The notes beneath the pieces are model-generated. The model had not been told where the DNA came from. It saw only the letters and a program-made list of their open reading frames with translations, and made no database searches. 64,000 bases of DNA, from contig NZ_JAFBBP010000001.1 in assembly GCF_016907275.1 (NCBI RefSeq), positions 3,090,001 to 3,154,000 on the forward strand, written 5' to 3'. Made by a program: the position numbers and the translations under genes. The DNA comes from Micromonospora luteifusca. Lineage in GTDB: Bacteria; Actinomycetota; Actinomycetes; Mycobacteriales; Micromonosporaceae. This document shows positions 42,472-50,506 of this stretch, one piece after another (position 1 is the stretch's first letter; every line of letters starts with the position of its first letter).

Positions 42472-43248
42472 ATGACGACCTACGGACCAGCGGGTTCCGA
42501 CCAACCGGACGACCCCTATCAGCGCCCGCCCGCCGAGGATCCGACCCGGCAACAGTGGGGTCCGCCGCCGAGCGATGCCGAGCCGCCGACCGCACCGATG
42601 TGGGCAGCGCCGCCGACCCAACCGGAGCCGCCGACCGCACCGATGTGGGCACCGCCGCCCACCTCGGGCCCGGGTTACCCGCCGCCCGGGCCCTTCCCGC
42701 CGGCCGGGCCGATGCCGCCCGCCGGGCCGATGCCGCCGCCCGGGCCGATGCCGGGTCAGCCGCCCTCACCGTGGGGCCAGCTGCCTCCTGGCGGCTACGG
42801 GATGCCGCCCGTCGCGCCGGTGAAGAAGACCGGCCGCAACGTCGCTCTCATCATCGCGCTGGTGGTGCTGCTCGTGCTCTGCCCGTGCCTCGGCCTGGCC
42901 GGTTGGGCGGTCTGGAGGGTCGCCGACATCGGCGACGCGGCGCGTACGCCGTCGACGAGCGCGCCGGTCGTCCCGCCCGACCTGCCCAGGGACATGCCGA
43001 GGTCGGCCCCGCCGACCCAGGACGAGGAGTTCGCCACGGGCGACTGCCTGGTGAACGAGGGCAGCGAGGACGACGCCGAGCTGCGCAAGGTGCCGTGCGG
43101 CCCGAACACGTATCAGGTGCTGATGCGGATTCCGGCGACCACCGACGGGGACCGGTGCGAGCTGCTCGCGCCGGAGGCGACCGCGAACTACGTGCACGAC
43201 AACTCGGTCGACCTGTTCGACTACGTGCTCTGCCTGAAGGAGCGGTAG
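42472..43248 (+). CDS. Proline-rich membrane protein, LppU-like (copy 2)
   Basis: A 258-residue paralogue of the preceding gene. The N-terminal part has two 15-residue tandem repeats starting EPPTAPMW (DNA repeat period 45 bp at 42580 and 42625) and a run of PAGPMPP-type units, so it is highly repetitive. One helix (about 121-142) is followed by the cysteine-patterned domain GDCLVN, VPCGP, YQVLMRI, RCELLAPE and YVLCLKER. It ends before a strong terminator. Function unknown. Confidence 0.7.
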   Translation: MTTYGPAGSDQPDDPYQRPPAEDPTRQQWGPPPSDAEPPTAPMWAAPPTQPEPPTAPMWAPPPTSGPGYPPPGPFPPAGPMPPAGPMPPPGPMPGQPPSPWGQLPPGGYGMPPVAPVKKTGRNVALIIALVVLLVLCPCLGLAGWAVWRVADIGDAARTPSTSAPVVPPDLPRDMPRSAPPTQDEEFATGDCLVNEGSEDDAELRKVPCGPNTYQVLMRIPATTDGDRCELLAPEATANYVHDNSVDLFDYVLCLKER

Positions 43249-43259
43249 TCCCGATTGCC

Positions 43260-43303
43260 AAAACTAGGGCTGTCTAGCGTCCAGGCTAGACAGCCCTAGT
43301 TTT
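43260..43303. terminator. Perfect 19-bp stem terminator containing a TCTAGC-N6-GCTAGA apex
   Basis: Arms 43260-43278 and 43285-43303 pair without mismatch; loop GTCCAG; the stem ends in AAAA/TTTT, so it can stop transcription from both sides. Its top equals the operator-like site 60 bp downstream. Confidence 0.75.
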
Positions 43304-43345
43304 CTGTCGACAGCCGCGACACGCCGGTAGCCCCATCTATCCATG

Positions 43346-43363
43346 TCTAGCCTCGCAGCTAGA
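43346..43363. promoter_or_regulatory. Operator-like palindrome TCTAGC-N6-GCTAGA before the AAA ATPase gene
   Basis: A 6-bp inverted repeat with a 6-bp spacer, just upstream of the -10 box TACTCT. The same sequence and spacing occur at the top of the terminator at 43273-43290. Confidence 0.45.
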
Positions 43364-43371
43364 TGCCCCGA

Positions 43372-43377
43372 TACTCT
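43372..43377 (+). promoter_or_regulatory. -10 box TACTCT, leaderless ATPase promoter
   Basis: TACTCT ends 7 nt before GTG 43385. Confidence 0.45.
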
Positions 43378-43384
43378 GCGATGC

Positions 43385-44626
43385 GTGGATCCGGTCCGCA
43401 ACCCGTACGCGCCGGGCGCCGGCCAGCGTCCGCCCGAACTCGCCGGGCGGGGGCGGGAGCTGGACGTCTTCGACATCGTGCTCGAACGCATCGCACGAGG
43501 GCGACCCGAACGCAGCCTGATGCTCACCGGGCTGCGCGGCGTCGGCAAGACGGTTCTGCTCAACACCCTCCGGTCGCAGGCGATCAATCGGCTCTGGGGC
43601 AGCGGCAAGATCGAGGCACGACCGGACCAGTCGTTGCGTCGTCCGGTCGCCGCCGCCCTGCACATGGCGGTCCGGGAGTTGGCCCCCCGACATCGCGCGC
43701 CCGATCGGATCGACGCGTTCCTCGGCGTCCTCAAGGCGTTCGCCCAACGGTCCGCCCCGACCGGCCGGGCCGGTGCCGCCCCGAAGCTGCGCGACCGGTG
43801 GCAGCCCGGGATCGACGTGCCCGCGGCCAGCGGCCGGGCCGACTCCGGCGACATCGAAATCGACCTGGTCGAGCTGTTCAGTGACGCCGCCGCGGTGGCC
43901 AGTGACGTCGGCACCGGCATCGCCATCTTCATCGACGAGATGCAGGATCTCGGCCCGGAGGACGTGTCGGCGCTCTGCGCCGCCTGCCATGAGCTGTCCC
44001 AGCTCGGCGCGCCACTGATCGTCGTCGGCGCCGGCCTTCCGCACCTGCCGGCGGTGCTCAGCGCCGCCAAGTCGTACTCCGAACGGTTGTTCCGCTACCA
44101 ACGCATCGACCGGCTCGACCGGATCGCCGCCGACCACGCACTCTGCGCGCCCGCCGAGCGCGAGGAGGTCGAGTACGAGCAGAAGGCACTCGACCTGCTC
44201 TACGAGAAGTCCGGTGGCTACCCCTACTTCGTCCAGGCGTACGGCAAGGCGACCTGGGACCACGCGCCGCGCTCGCCGATCACCGCGGCTGATGTGCGGG
44301 TAGCCGCGCCCGAGGCGGAAGCCGAGCTGGCGGTCGGGTTCTTCGGCTCCCGGTTCGAACGGGCCACCCCCGCCGAACGCGAGTACATGCGGGCGATGGC
44401 CACGATGTCCGCGGTCGGGGACGACTCCGGAGCGGTGGTCCGCGACGACATGGACGCGGCGGTGCCCACCGCGGAGATCGCCCGCGCCCTCGGCCGCAAA
44501 CCCGCCAGCCTCTCCCCGGCCCGGGACGCGCTGATCAAGAAGGGGCTGATCTACTCCGGTGAGCGGGGCACCGTCGCCTTCACGGTCCCGCACTTCGGCC
44601 GGTACCTGCGCACCCAGCCGGCCTGA
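43385..44626 (+). CDS. AAA-family ATPase with winged-helix end
   Basis: A 413-residue ATPase. Walker A GLRGVGKT (about 49-56) and Walker B IAIFIDEMQDLG (about 180) belong to the ORC1/Cdc6-like AAA_16 group. The C-terminal part (about 330-410, TAEIARALGRKPASLSPARDALIKKGLIY) is a winged helix for DNA binding. It may be a switch-like regulator or a DNA-associated ATPase. GTG 43385 is chosen because a -10 box lies 7 nt before it; an ATG at 43343 would place the operator inside the gene. Confidence 0.8.
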   Translation: MDPVRNPYAPGAGQRPPELAGRGRELDVFDIVLERIARGRPERSLMLTGLRGVGKTVLLNTLRSQAINRLWGSGKIEARPDQSLRRPVAAALHMAVRELAPRHRAPDRIDAFLGVLKAFAQRSAPTGRAGAAPKLRDRWQPGIDVPAASGRADSGDIEIDLVELFSDAAAVASDVGTGIAIFIDEMQDLGPEDVSALCAACHELSQLGAPLIVVGAGLPHLPAVLSAAKSYSERLFRYQRIDRLDRIAADHALCAPAEREEVEYEQKALDLLYEKSGGYPYFVQAYGKATWDHAPRSPITAADVRVAAPEAEAELAVGFFGSRFERATPAEREYMRAMATMSAVGDDSGAVVRDDMDAAVPTAEIARALGRKPASLSPARDALIKKGLIYSGERGTVAFTVPHFGRYLRTQPA

Positions 44627-44650
44627 CCGGCACACACCTGTCGGGCGCGG

Positions 44651-45199
44651 TCAGACCTTCGACCAGGGCGCCGGAAAGAGCACCTCGCCACGTGGCGGAG
44701 GCCCCTCCTCGCTGGTGGACGGTGGCAGCACCAACGCCTGCCAGGGCTCACCGAGACCGGCCCATGGGCCGGTCAGGCCCAGCTCGGTCGCAGGGCTGAA
44801 GCCGAACCGGCGGTAGAAGGCCGGGTCACCGAGGACCACGACCAGCCGCTCACCCAGCTCGGTGCAGGCGTCCAGGGCGGCCTGCACGACCGCCGTGCCA
44901 TGCCCGACGCGCTGTCGGTGCGGCGCGACCGCCACCGGGCCGAGTGCCAGGACAGGCACGTCCGAGCCCTGCTCCGGCCGCACCCGCACCCGGGTGAGCA
45001 GCGCGTACCCGACCACCTCGCCGCCGTACTCGGCGACCATGGCCAGCTCCGGCAGCCAGGCGGCCGTGCCGCGCAGCTCGTCGACCAGGCTCACCTCCGG
45101 CGGCGTCGCCACGTCTGGGCGGGCGAAGGCGGCGGCCAGCACGCGACGTAGCGGGCCGGCATCGGCCGGGTCCTCAGGGCGTAGCCGCAGCGTGGTCAC
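44651..45199 (-). CDS. GNAT-family N-acetyltransferase
   Basis: A 182-residue acetyltransferase. Motif A region VLALGPVAVAPHRQRVGHGTAVV binds acetyl-CoA, and LVVVLGDPAFYRRFGF is the typical following strand of the YhbS-like subgroup. The acceptor is unknown. GTG 45199 is used because TAAGGT lies 7 nt before it. Confidence 0.88.
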   Translation of the reverse strand: MTTLRLRPEDPADAGPLRRVLAAAFARPDVATPPEVSLVDELRGTAAWLPELAMVAEYGGEVVGYALLTRVRVRPEQGSDVPVLALGPVAVAPHRQRVGHGTAVVQAALDACTELGERLVVVLGDPAFYRRFGFSPATELGLTGPWAGLGEPWQALVLPPSTSEEGPPPRGEVLFPAPWSKV

Positions 45200-45206
45200 C
45201 CGCGCG

Positions 45207-45212
45207 ACCTTA
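45207..45212 (-). promoter_or_regulatory. -10 box TAAGGT, leaderless acetyltransferase promoter
   Basis: On the minus strand TAAGGT ends 7 nt before GTG 45199. Confidence 0.45.
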
Positions 45213-45333
45213 CCCGCCACGGCCCGGCCATCCGTGACGATCACTCGATTCGGCGTGGCGCGGGCGCACGATCACCGATCCGGATCCGGCGGTTGCCGGG
45301 GTAGCAAACCCCGCGACGGGGTATGACTGATCC

Positions 45334-45879
45334 ATGACGCCCGTACGTTCCCTCGCCCGCGCCATGCTGAGCGGCATCTTCGTGGTCAGCGGGTATCGCA
45401 ACCTCCGTAACCCGGCTCGGCTGGCGGTGGCCGCAAGGCCGGTGACCGAAAAGGTCGCACCGATGCTGAAGAAGGCACATCCGAGCTTCCCGACCGAGAC
45501 CGAGACGTTGATCCGGCTCAACTCGGCGGTGCAGGTCACCGCTGGGCTGATGATGGCCACCGGGCGGTTCAGCCGACCCGCTGCGCTGGTGCTCGCCGGC
45601 ACGCTGGTGCCGGTGACCCTCGCTGGGCACCCCTTCTGGAAGAACGACGACCCGATGGCCAAGAACAACAACCAGATCCACGCGTTGAAGAACCTCGGCC
45701 TGCTCGGCGGTCTCCTGCTGGCCGCGACCGACACCGGTGGCAAGCCGGGTCTGCGCTGGCGGACGGGGCATCGCATCGGCCACTCTCGACGTTCGGTGCA
45801 GCGCGCCGTCCGTACCGCCCGACGCGAGGCCCGCATAGCCGTCCGATCCGCGTCCACCGCACGTCGACTCCCCGGCTGA
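45334..45879 (+). CDS. DoxX family membrane protein
   Basis: A 181-residue protein with four hydrophobic segments and the DoxX pattern MLSGIFVVSGYRNLRNP at the start and MKNLGLLGG-like NLGLLGGLLLAA later. DoxX proteins are found in oxidative-stress complexes, for example with SodA and a thiosulfate sulfurtransferase in Mycobacterium. The tail is strongly basic. A TATGAC box 6 nt before the ATG suggests leaderless expression. Confidence 0.87.
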   Translation: MTPVRSLARAMLSGIFVVSGYRNLRNPARLAVAARPVTEKVAPMLKKAHPSFPTETETLIRLNSAVQVTAGLMMATGRFSRPAALVLAGTLVPVTLAGHPFWKNDDPMAKNNNQIHALKNLGLLGGLLLAATDTGGKPGLRWRTGHRIGHSRRSVQRAVRTARREARIAVRSASTARRLPG

Positions 45880-46094
45880 ACTGCGTCGATGCGTTTCTGT
45901 GCCAGACCCACCCCCCGCTAAGGCCGCGAATTACCTGAACCACCCGGTAGGCGTTAACGCGGTGGAAATGTCAAAAACTTGTGTGGGATCGGACACGGTC
46001 GCATAACGCGGGAGGCACTGACGTGAGGCGCCGCTCTAGGCTCCGTGCAGGACCTGGACGGGTAGGACGACCTTGGTATGGGGGTGGCCACGCC

Positions 46095-47540
46095 ATGCCG
46101 ACGGCTGTCGGTAGTCGGGCGGACCGCCTCGCCCAAATCCAACGCGTGACGCGGCGGATCGATCGCAGGAACGTCGTACGGGGTGCCATCGTGGCCGCCG
46201 TCGCCTACGCCGCATGGCTCGCCATCGGTGCTTTCGGGCGGCCGTACAACTTCTTCGACATGAAGATCTACCACGGTGCCGTGGTGTGGTGGGCGAGCGG
46301 TCATGAGCTCTACGAGTTCATCGCGCCCGGGACGACCCTCGGTTTCACCTACCCGCCGTTCGGCGGGCTGGTCATGTTGCCGATGGCGCAGCTTCCGATC
46401 GGTGTGGCCGGCCTGGTCAACGCCTTCGCCAGCATCGCCGCGTTGGCGCTGGTGCTGGCCGGGCTGCTCCGACCCATCGTGGACCGGCTGGGGTGGCCAC
46501 TGTGGTTCACGGTGGCCGTGGCGGTGCCGCTCGCGGTCGCCATCGAGCCAGGTCGGGAGACTCTCGGCTACGGCCAGGTCAACATCCTGCTGTTCGCGTT
46601 GATCATGGCTGACCTGATCGGCCTTCGGTGGCGCTCCCGCCGGGGCACCCACTACGCCGCGACCGACGGCCCTCTGCTGCGTTTCCTCTACGGCGGAGCC
46701 TGGGCCGGCACCGGCATCGGCCTGGCCACCGCGGTCAAGCTCACCCCGGCACTGTTCATCGCCTACCTGCTGATCACCCGCCAGTGGCGGGTGGCGGCCA
46801 CCGCCATCGGCACCACGATCGGCGTGACGGTGGCGACCTTCGCGATCGTCGGCGACGAGTCGCGGACGTACTTCGGCAGCGTGCTGTGGCAGACCGAGCG
46901 GGTCGGCGCTGCGGACATGACACCCAACCAGTCACTCGCCGGCCTGCTCGCCCGCCTGTACGACTCGATCGAGACCCCCGGGCTGCTCTGGCTCGCCTTC
47001 TCGGTGCTGGTCCTGGCGCTGGGCCTGTCCCGAGCGGCCAGTTCCCGCGCCGATGGCGACGAGCTGACGGCGTTCACACTTGTCGGTCTGACCGCGAACG
47101 TGATCAGCCCGATCTCCTGGACGCACCACCTGGTCTGGGTGATCCCGGCGATCATCGTGCTGGCCGACGCCGCCGTGCGCCGCCGGGAGGCGAGCCGGGG
47201 GATTCCACAGCGCACCGGCCAGGGCCCGGCGTTCGGCGGGCTGCCCGGGGTCAACGGGCTCCGCCCGCCGATCTGGTACCCCACGCTGACCGGGCTCCGC
47301 CACGGCGTCGCCGCGATCGGGCTCTACCTGCTCTTCCTGATCTCACCGATCTGGCCGTACGAGCACCAACTGCCGGAGATGTCCCACTATCAGGACGGTC
47401 TCTTCGGAGCCCTGATGGAAAACTCGCTCGCACTCGCGCTGATCGTGCTGGTCGCCGCACTGCCGTGGCGCCCAGGTGCGGAGCCGGCGTTCTACGGCGA
47501 CCGGCTCGCCAGGGCTGTGGCGGTCAACGGCCGCCGCTGA
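46095..47540 (+). CDS. GT87-family polyprenol-phosphate mannosyltransferase (GT-C type)
   Basis: A 481-residue GT-C enzyme with about ten helices. FFDMKIYHGAV has the catalytic-type aspartate in the first outer loop, followed by GFTYPPFGGLVMLP, the YPP motif of the GT87 group (PimE-like alpha-1,2-mannosyltransferases). It should transfer mannose from polyprenyl-phosphate to a lipid glycan such as phosphatidylinositol mannosides. The 215 bp before it show a TAGGCT box at about 46035 but no close SD. Confidence 0.85.
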   Translation: MPTAVGSRADRLAQIQRVTRRIDRRNVVRGAIVAAVAYAAWLAIGAFGRPYNFFDMKIYHGAVVWWASGHELYEFIAPGTTLGFTYPPFGGLVMLPMAQLPIGVAGLVNAFASIAALALVLAGLLRPIVDRLGWPLWFTVAVAVPLAVAIEPGRETLGYGQVNILLFALIMADLIGLRWRSRRGTHYAATDGPLLRFLYGGAWAGTGIGLATAVKLTPALFIAYLLITRQWRVAATAIGTTIGVTVATFAIVGDESRTYFGSVLWQTERVGAADMTPNQSLAGLLARLYDSIETPGLLWLAFSVLVLALGLSRAASSRADGDELTAFTLVGLTANVISPISWTHHLVWVIPAIIVLADAAVRRREASRGIPQRTGQGPAFGGLPGVNGLRPPIWYPTLTGLRHGVAAIGLYLLFLISPIWPYEHQLPEMSHYQDGLFGALMENSLALALIVLVAALPWRPGAEPAFYGDRLARAVAVNGRR

Positions 47541-47546
47541 GCACGA

Positions 47547-47975
47547 TCAGGGGCAGTTGACCCATTCTTCGGTGCCATCGGTGAAGACCTGCCGCTTCCA
47601 GATCGGCAGGCGCGCCTTGACCTCGTCGACGAGCCGGGCGCACGCCGCGAAGGCCGCCGCCCGGTGCGCAGTGCTCACTGCGGCGACCAGCGCCACGTCA
47701 CCGATCTCCAGCGGGCCGATCCGGTGCGAGACCGCCACCGCGTAGACGTCGGGCTGGGCGGCGATCTCGACGGCCACCTCGCGAAGCACCTGCGCGGCGC
47801 TCGGGTGCCCTTCGTACTCCAGGCTCGTGACCTGACGCCCGTGGTCGTGGTCGCGGACCACGCCCTGGAAGGAGACCACGGCGCCGGCCCGTCGGTCGGC
47901 GACCGCCGCCTCGTGCGTGGCGAGGTCGAGCGGCTGGTCGGTGATCTCGCCGAAGGTGATGGCCGGGGCGGTCAT
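47547..47975 (-). CDS. moaE: Molybdopterin synthase catalytic subunit MoaE
   Basis: A 142-residue MoaE. Key segments: AGAVVSFQGVVRDHDHGRQV, LEYEGHPSAAQ, SHRIGPLEIGDVAL and KARLPIWKRQVF with the conserved PIWK lysine. It transfers two sulfurs from MoaD to cPMP to make molybdopterin. ATG 47975 overlaps the moeA stop (ATGA). Confidence 0.95.
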   Translation of the reverse strand: MTAPAITFGEITDQPLDLATHEAAVADRRAGAVVSFQGVVRDHDHGRQVTSLEYEGHPSAAQVLREVAVEIAAQPDVYAVAVSHRIGPLEIGDVALVAAVSTAHRAAAFAACARLVDEVKARLPIWKRQVFTDGTEEWVNCP

Positions 47976-49231
47976 GACGCACGCTCCCCGGGAAGCAACG
48001 GCAACGGCACGATCGGCACCCGGTCGCCCGGCTCGCCCCTGGTGCCGGGCCGGATGACGGCGAACCCGTCCGCGCCGGCCAGGCCACGCAGCATCGCCGA
48101 ACCGACGTGTCGCACCGGGAACGCGGTGCCGGCGACCCGGTCGAGCCGGACCAACGCCAGGTGGGTGTGGTCGCCCCGGCCGGGCACCGCCTCGGCCAGC
48201 GTGGCGTGCGGCAACACCGGCATCGAGCGGCCCTGCAGGCCGGCGAGCAGCGGAGCGACGAGCGACACCAGCGCGACGATGGCGGACTGCGGGTTGCCCG
48301 GGAGCCCTGCCACGAACCGGATCCGCCCGTCGTCGCCGGCCACCCGGGCCAGCAGCATCGGGAAGCCCGGACGGACCGCCACCGTGTTGACCACGTAGTC
48401 GGCGCCGAGCGCTTCCAGGGTCGGGTGCAGGTGGTCGACCGGGCCGTTCATCGTCCCGCCGGTGGTGCAGACGAGGTCGGCACTGGCAAGCGCCGAGCGC
48501 AGGGCCGCCACATGCGCGGGCAGCGTGTCGGCCACCGGGCCGACCACGTCGGACGAGCGGACCTGGCAGCCGTACCGCCGCAGCCACGCCGGCACCGCGG
48601 GGCCGAGCGCGTCCCGGACTCGACCGGCCCCGGGCGGACCCGCGGTCAGCAGCTCGTCGCCGAAGACCAGCAGCGCGGCGCGCGGCGCCCGCCGGACCCG
48701 CAGCGTGTCGTGCCCGCAGGAGGCGGCCAGGCCGATCACCGCCGGGTCGACCGGCGTGCCGACCGGCAGCAGCTCCTCTCCGGCGTACGCCTCCTCGCCC
48801 GGCTGCCGCCACTCGGGCGCCTGTCGGGGAGTGCCGCTGATCAGGCCGGTGGTGGATGCGGCGGACTCCTCGACCCGGAGCACGGCGGTGGCACCCTCGG
48901 GCACCATGGCCCCGGTCGCGATCTCGACGGTCGTGCCGTCCTCGGCGAGCGGCGCGGGGGTGCTGCCCGCCAACACCCGGCCGACGACCCGCCACGGGCC
49001 GTCGCCGCGCACCGCCCAGCCGTCCACGCTGGAGGTCGGGAAGGCGGGCAGGTCGGTGCGGGTGGTCAACGGCTCGGCCAGGGTCGCCCCGTCGGAGTCG
49101 AGCAGTGCTCGGGCGACGGCGGGCAGCGCGGCGGCCAGGCCGACGGCGTAGACCCGCGAACGCGCCTCCTCCCAGCCGGCTGGCGGGGGTGCGTCGACCC
49201 GATCCGCGGTGGGTGCGGTTTCCGTGCTCAC
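47972..49231 (-). CDS. moeA: Molybdopterin molybdotransferase MoeA
   Basis: A 419-residue MoeA that inserts molybdate into adenylated molybdopterin. SSVDGWAVRG near residue 60, IATGAMVPEGATAVLRVE, and VCTTGGTMNGPVDHL in the MoCF domain (usually TTGGVSxG) are visible, with GLPGNPQSAIV later. The changed MoCF motif (TMNG) is mild. It is coupled to moaE and separated by 53 nt from the mog gene, with its own -10 box. Confidence 0.93.
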   Translation of the reverse strand: MSTETAPTADRVDAPPPAGWEEARSRVYAVGLAAALPAVARALLDSDGATLAEPLTTRTDLPAFPTSSVDGWAVRGDGPWRVVGRVLAGSTPAPLAEDGTTVEIATGAMVPEGATAVLRVEESAASTTGLISGTPRQAPEWRQPGEEAYAGEELLPVGTPVDPAVIGLAASCGHDTLRVRRAPRAALLVFGDELLTAGPPGAGRVRDALGPAVPAWLRRYGCQVRSSDVVGPVADTLPAHVAALRSALASADLVCTTGGTMNGPVDHLHPTLEALGADYVVNTVAVRPGFPMLLARVAGDDGRIRFVAGLPGNPQSAIVALVSLVAPLLAGLQGRSMPVLPHATLAEAVPGRGDHTHLALVRLDRVAGTAFPVRHVGSAMLRGLAGADGFAVIRPGTRGEPGDRVPIVPLPLLPGERAS

Positions 49232-49237
49232 CGGCCG

Positions 49238-49243
49238 AGCCTA
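49238..49243 (-). promoter_or_regulatory. -10 box TAGGCT, leaderless moeA promoter
   Basis: On the minus strand TAGGCT ends 6 nt before GTG 49231; the moaC promoter shares CGATAGGCTC. Confidence 0.45.
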
Positions 49244-49284
49244 TCGGCATGGACCGACACCCGCCGGGGCCTGGCCTGGACCGG

Positions 49285-49755
49285 TCAGTGGTCCCCACCG
49301 CGAAGCTGATCGACGGTGTGCCCGAGGATCGGCCCGAGCACCGCCAGCCCGTCCCGGGCGCCGCCGGTCGAGCCAGGCAGGTTGACCACCAGCATCCGGC
49401 CGGCGACACCAGCCAGGCCCCGGGACAGCACCGAGGTGGGCACGCGGTCGCGGCTGTGCGCGCGGATCGCCTCGGCGATGCCGGGAATCTCGTAATCCAG
49501 CAGGCCCCGGGTCACGTCCGGGGTCCGATCCGACGGGGTCACCCCGGTGCCACCGCTGGTCAGCACCACATCGACACCGTCGGCGCGGGCGGCCTCAAGG
49601 GCCACGCCGACCGGCTCACCGTCGGGCACCACCACCGGCTCGTCGACCTCGCACCCCAGCTCGCGCAGGCCGGCGACGAGCAGCGGACCGCTGGTGTCGG
49701 CATAGACACCGGCCGCGGCGCGGTTGGACGCGACGATCACCCGGGCCCGGATCAC
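49285..49755 (-). CDS. mog: Molybdopterin adenylyltransferase-type MoCF protein
   Basis: A 156-residue MoaB/Mog protein. VVLTSGGTGVTPSDRTPDVT and NLPGSTGGARDGL bind molybdopterin and ATP. It adenylates molybdopterin before MoeA acts. GTG 49755 overlaps the moaC stop (GTGA), so it is coupled to moaC. Confidence 0.93.
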   Translation of the reverse strand: MIRARVIVASNRAAAGVYADTSGPLLVAGLRELGCEVDEPVVVPDGEPVGVALEAARADGVDVVLTSGGTGVTPSDRTPDVTRGLLDYEIPGIAEAIRAHSRDRVPTSVLSRGLAGVAGRMLVVNLPGSTGGARDGLAVLGPILGHTVDQLRGGDH

Positions 49756-50243
49756 GGCCGGTCCTCCGGCCGGATCCACTCGCCGGTCTTGCCGCCTTCC
49801 TTGCGCAGCACCCGGACCGCCTCCACCGAGGCCGCCGGGTCGACCGCCTTGACCATGTCGATCAGAGCGAGGCCGGCAACGGCGACCGCCGTGAGTGCCT
49901 CCATCTCCACCCCCGTCCGGTCCGCCGTGCGGGCGGTGGCCGTGATCTCCACGGTGTCGGCGGTCAACCGCAGGTCGACGGTGACGCCGTGCAGGGCGAT
50001 CGGGTGGCAGAGCGGAATCAGGTCAGGGGTGCGCTTGGCCCCCATGATCCCGGCCAGGCGGCCGACCGCCAACGCGTCGCCCTTGGGCAACCCGTCACGA
50101 TGCAGCAGGTCGATGACCTCGGGCGTGGTCCGCAGACGGCCGGCCGCGACGGCCAGCCGGCCCGTCACCGCCTTGGCGGAGACGTCGACCATGCGGGCCG
50201 CGCCGGCGCGGTCGACGTGGCTGAGCTGCGCGGGTTCGGTCAC
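49752..50243 (-). CDS. moaC: Cyclic pyranopterin monophosphate synthase MoaC
   Basis: A 163-residue MoaC. DVSAKAVTGRLAVA, KGDALAVGRLAGIMGAKRTPDLIPLCHP, RTGVEMEALTAVA and DMVKAVD are all family motifs, including the substrate-binding histidine of LCHP and the catalytic aspartate and lysine. It converts 3',8-cH2GTP to cPMP. It is the first gene of the moaC-mog-moeA-moaE run and has a leaderless promoter. Confidence 0.95.
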   Translation of the reverse strand: MTEPAQLSHVDRAGAARMVDVSAKAVTGRLAVAAGRLRTTPEVIDLLHRDGLPKGDALAVGRLAGIMGAKRTPDLIPLCHPIALHGVTVDLRLTADTVEITATARTADRTGVEMEALTAVAVAGLALIDMVKAVDPAASVEAVRVLRKEGGKTGEWIRPEDRP

Positions 50244-50250
50244 GACCGTG

Positions 50251-50256
50251 AGCCTA
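50251..50256 (-). promoter_or_regulatory. -10 box TAGGCT, leaderless moaC promoter
   Basis: On the minus strand TAGGCT ends 7 nt before GTG 50243. Confidence 0.45.
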
Positions 50257-50410
50257 TCGGTGCGGTACGACGATGCTCGGAAGGAGCGGCGTCGGACCAC
50301 CTGCCGCGCCGGGTGCTGACGGCGCGTGCCAGCAGGACACCGCCCCTTCCTCGCCGACCCGCCGCCGAGGTCGCTGGGGGGACCTGACAGCGGGTGCATG
50401 TCGACGACCT

Positions 50411-50432
50411 GGTTCTGCCCGAGGGCAGAACC
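50411..50432 (-). terminator. Hairpin downstream of the AfsR-type gene
   Basis: 9-bp stem GGTTCTGCC/GGCAGAACC with loop CGAG, 75 nt past the regulator's stop. The rest of 50257-50506 shows nothing recognisable. Confidence 0.4.
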
Positions 50433-50506
50433 TCCCCCGTTCGCCGATACGGCCGAGAAGTTACCGGACCCGGCGATAAGAAATCGATAAGCGCCGTTTG
50501 GGCTGG

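Noticed and set aside
47547..49409. A 620-codon minus-strand frame covering moaE and moeA
   Set aside because: Only its last 142 codons are real (moaE). Upstream it runs out of frame through moeA, whose own motifs are intact.
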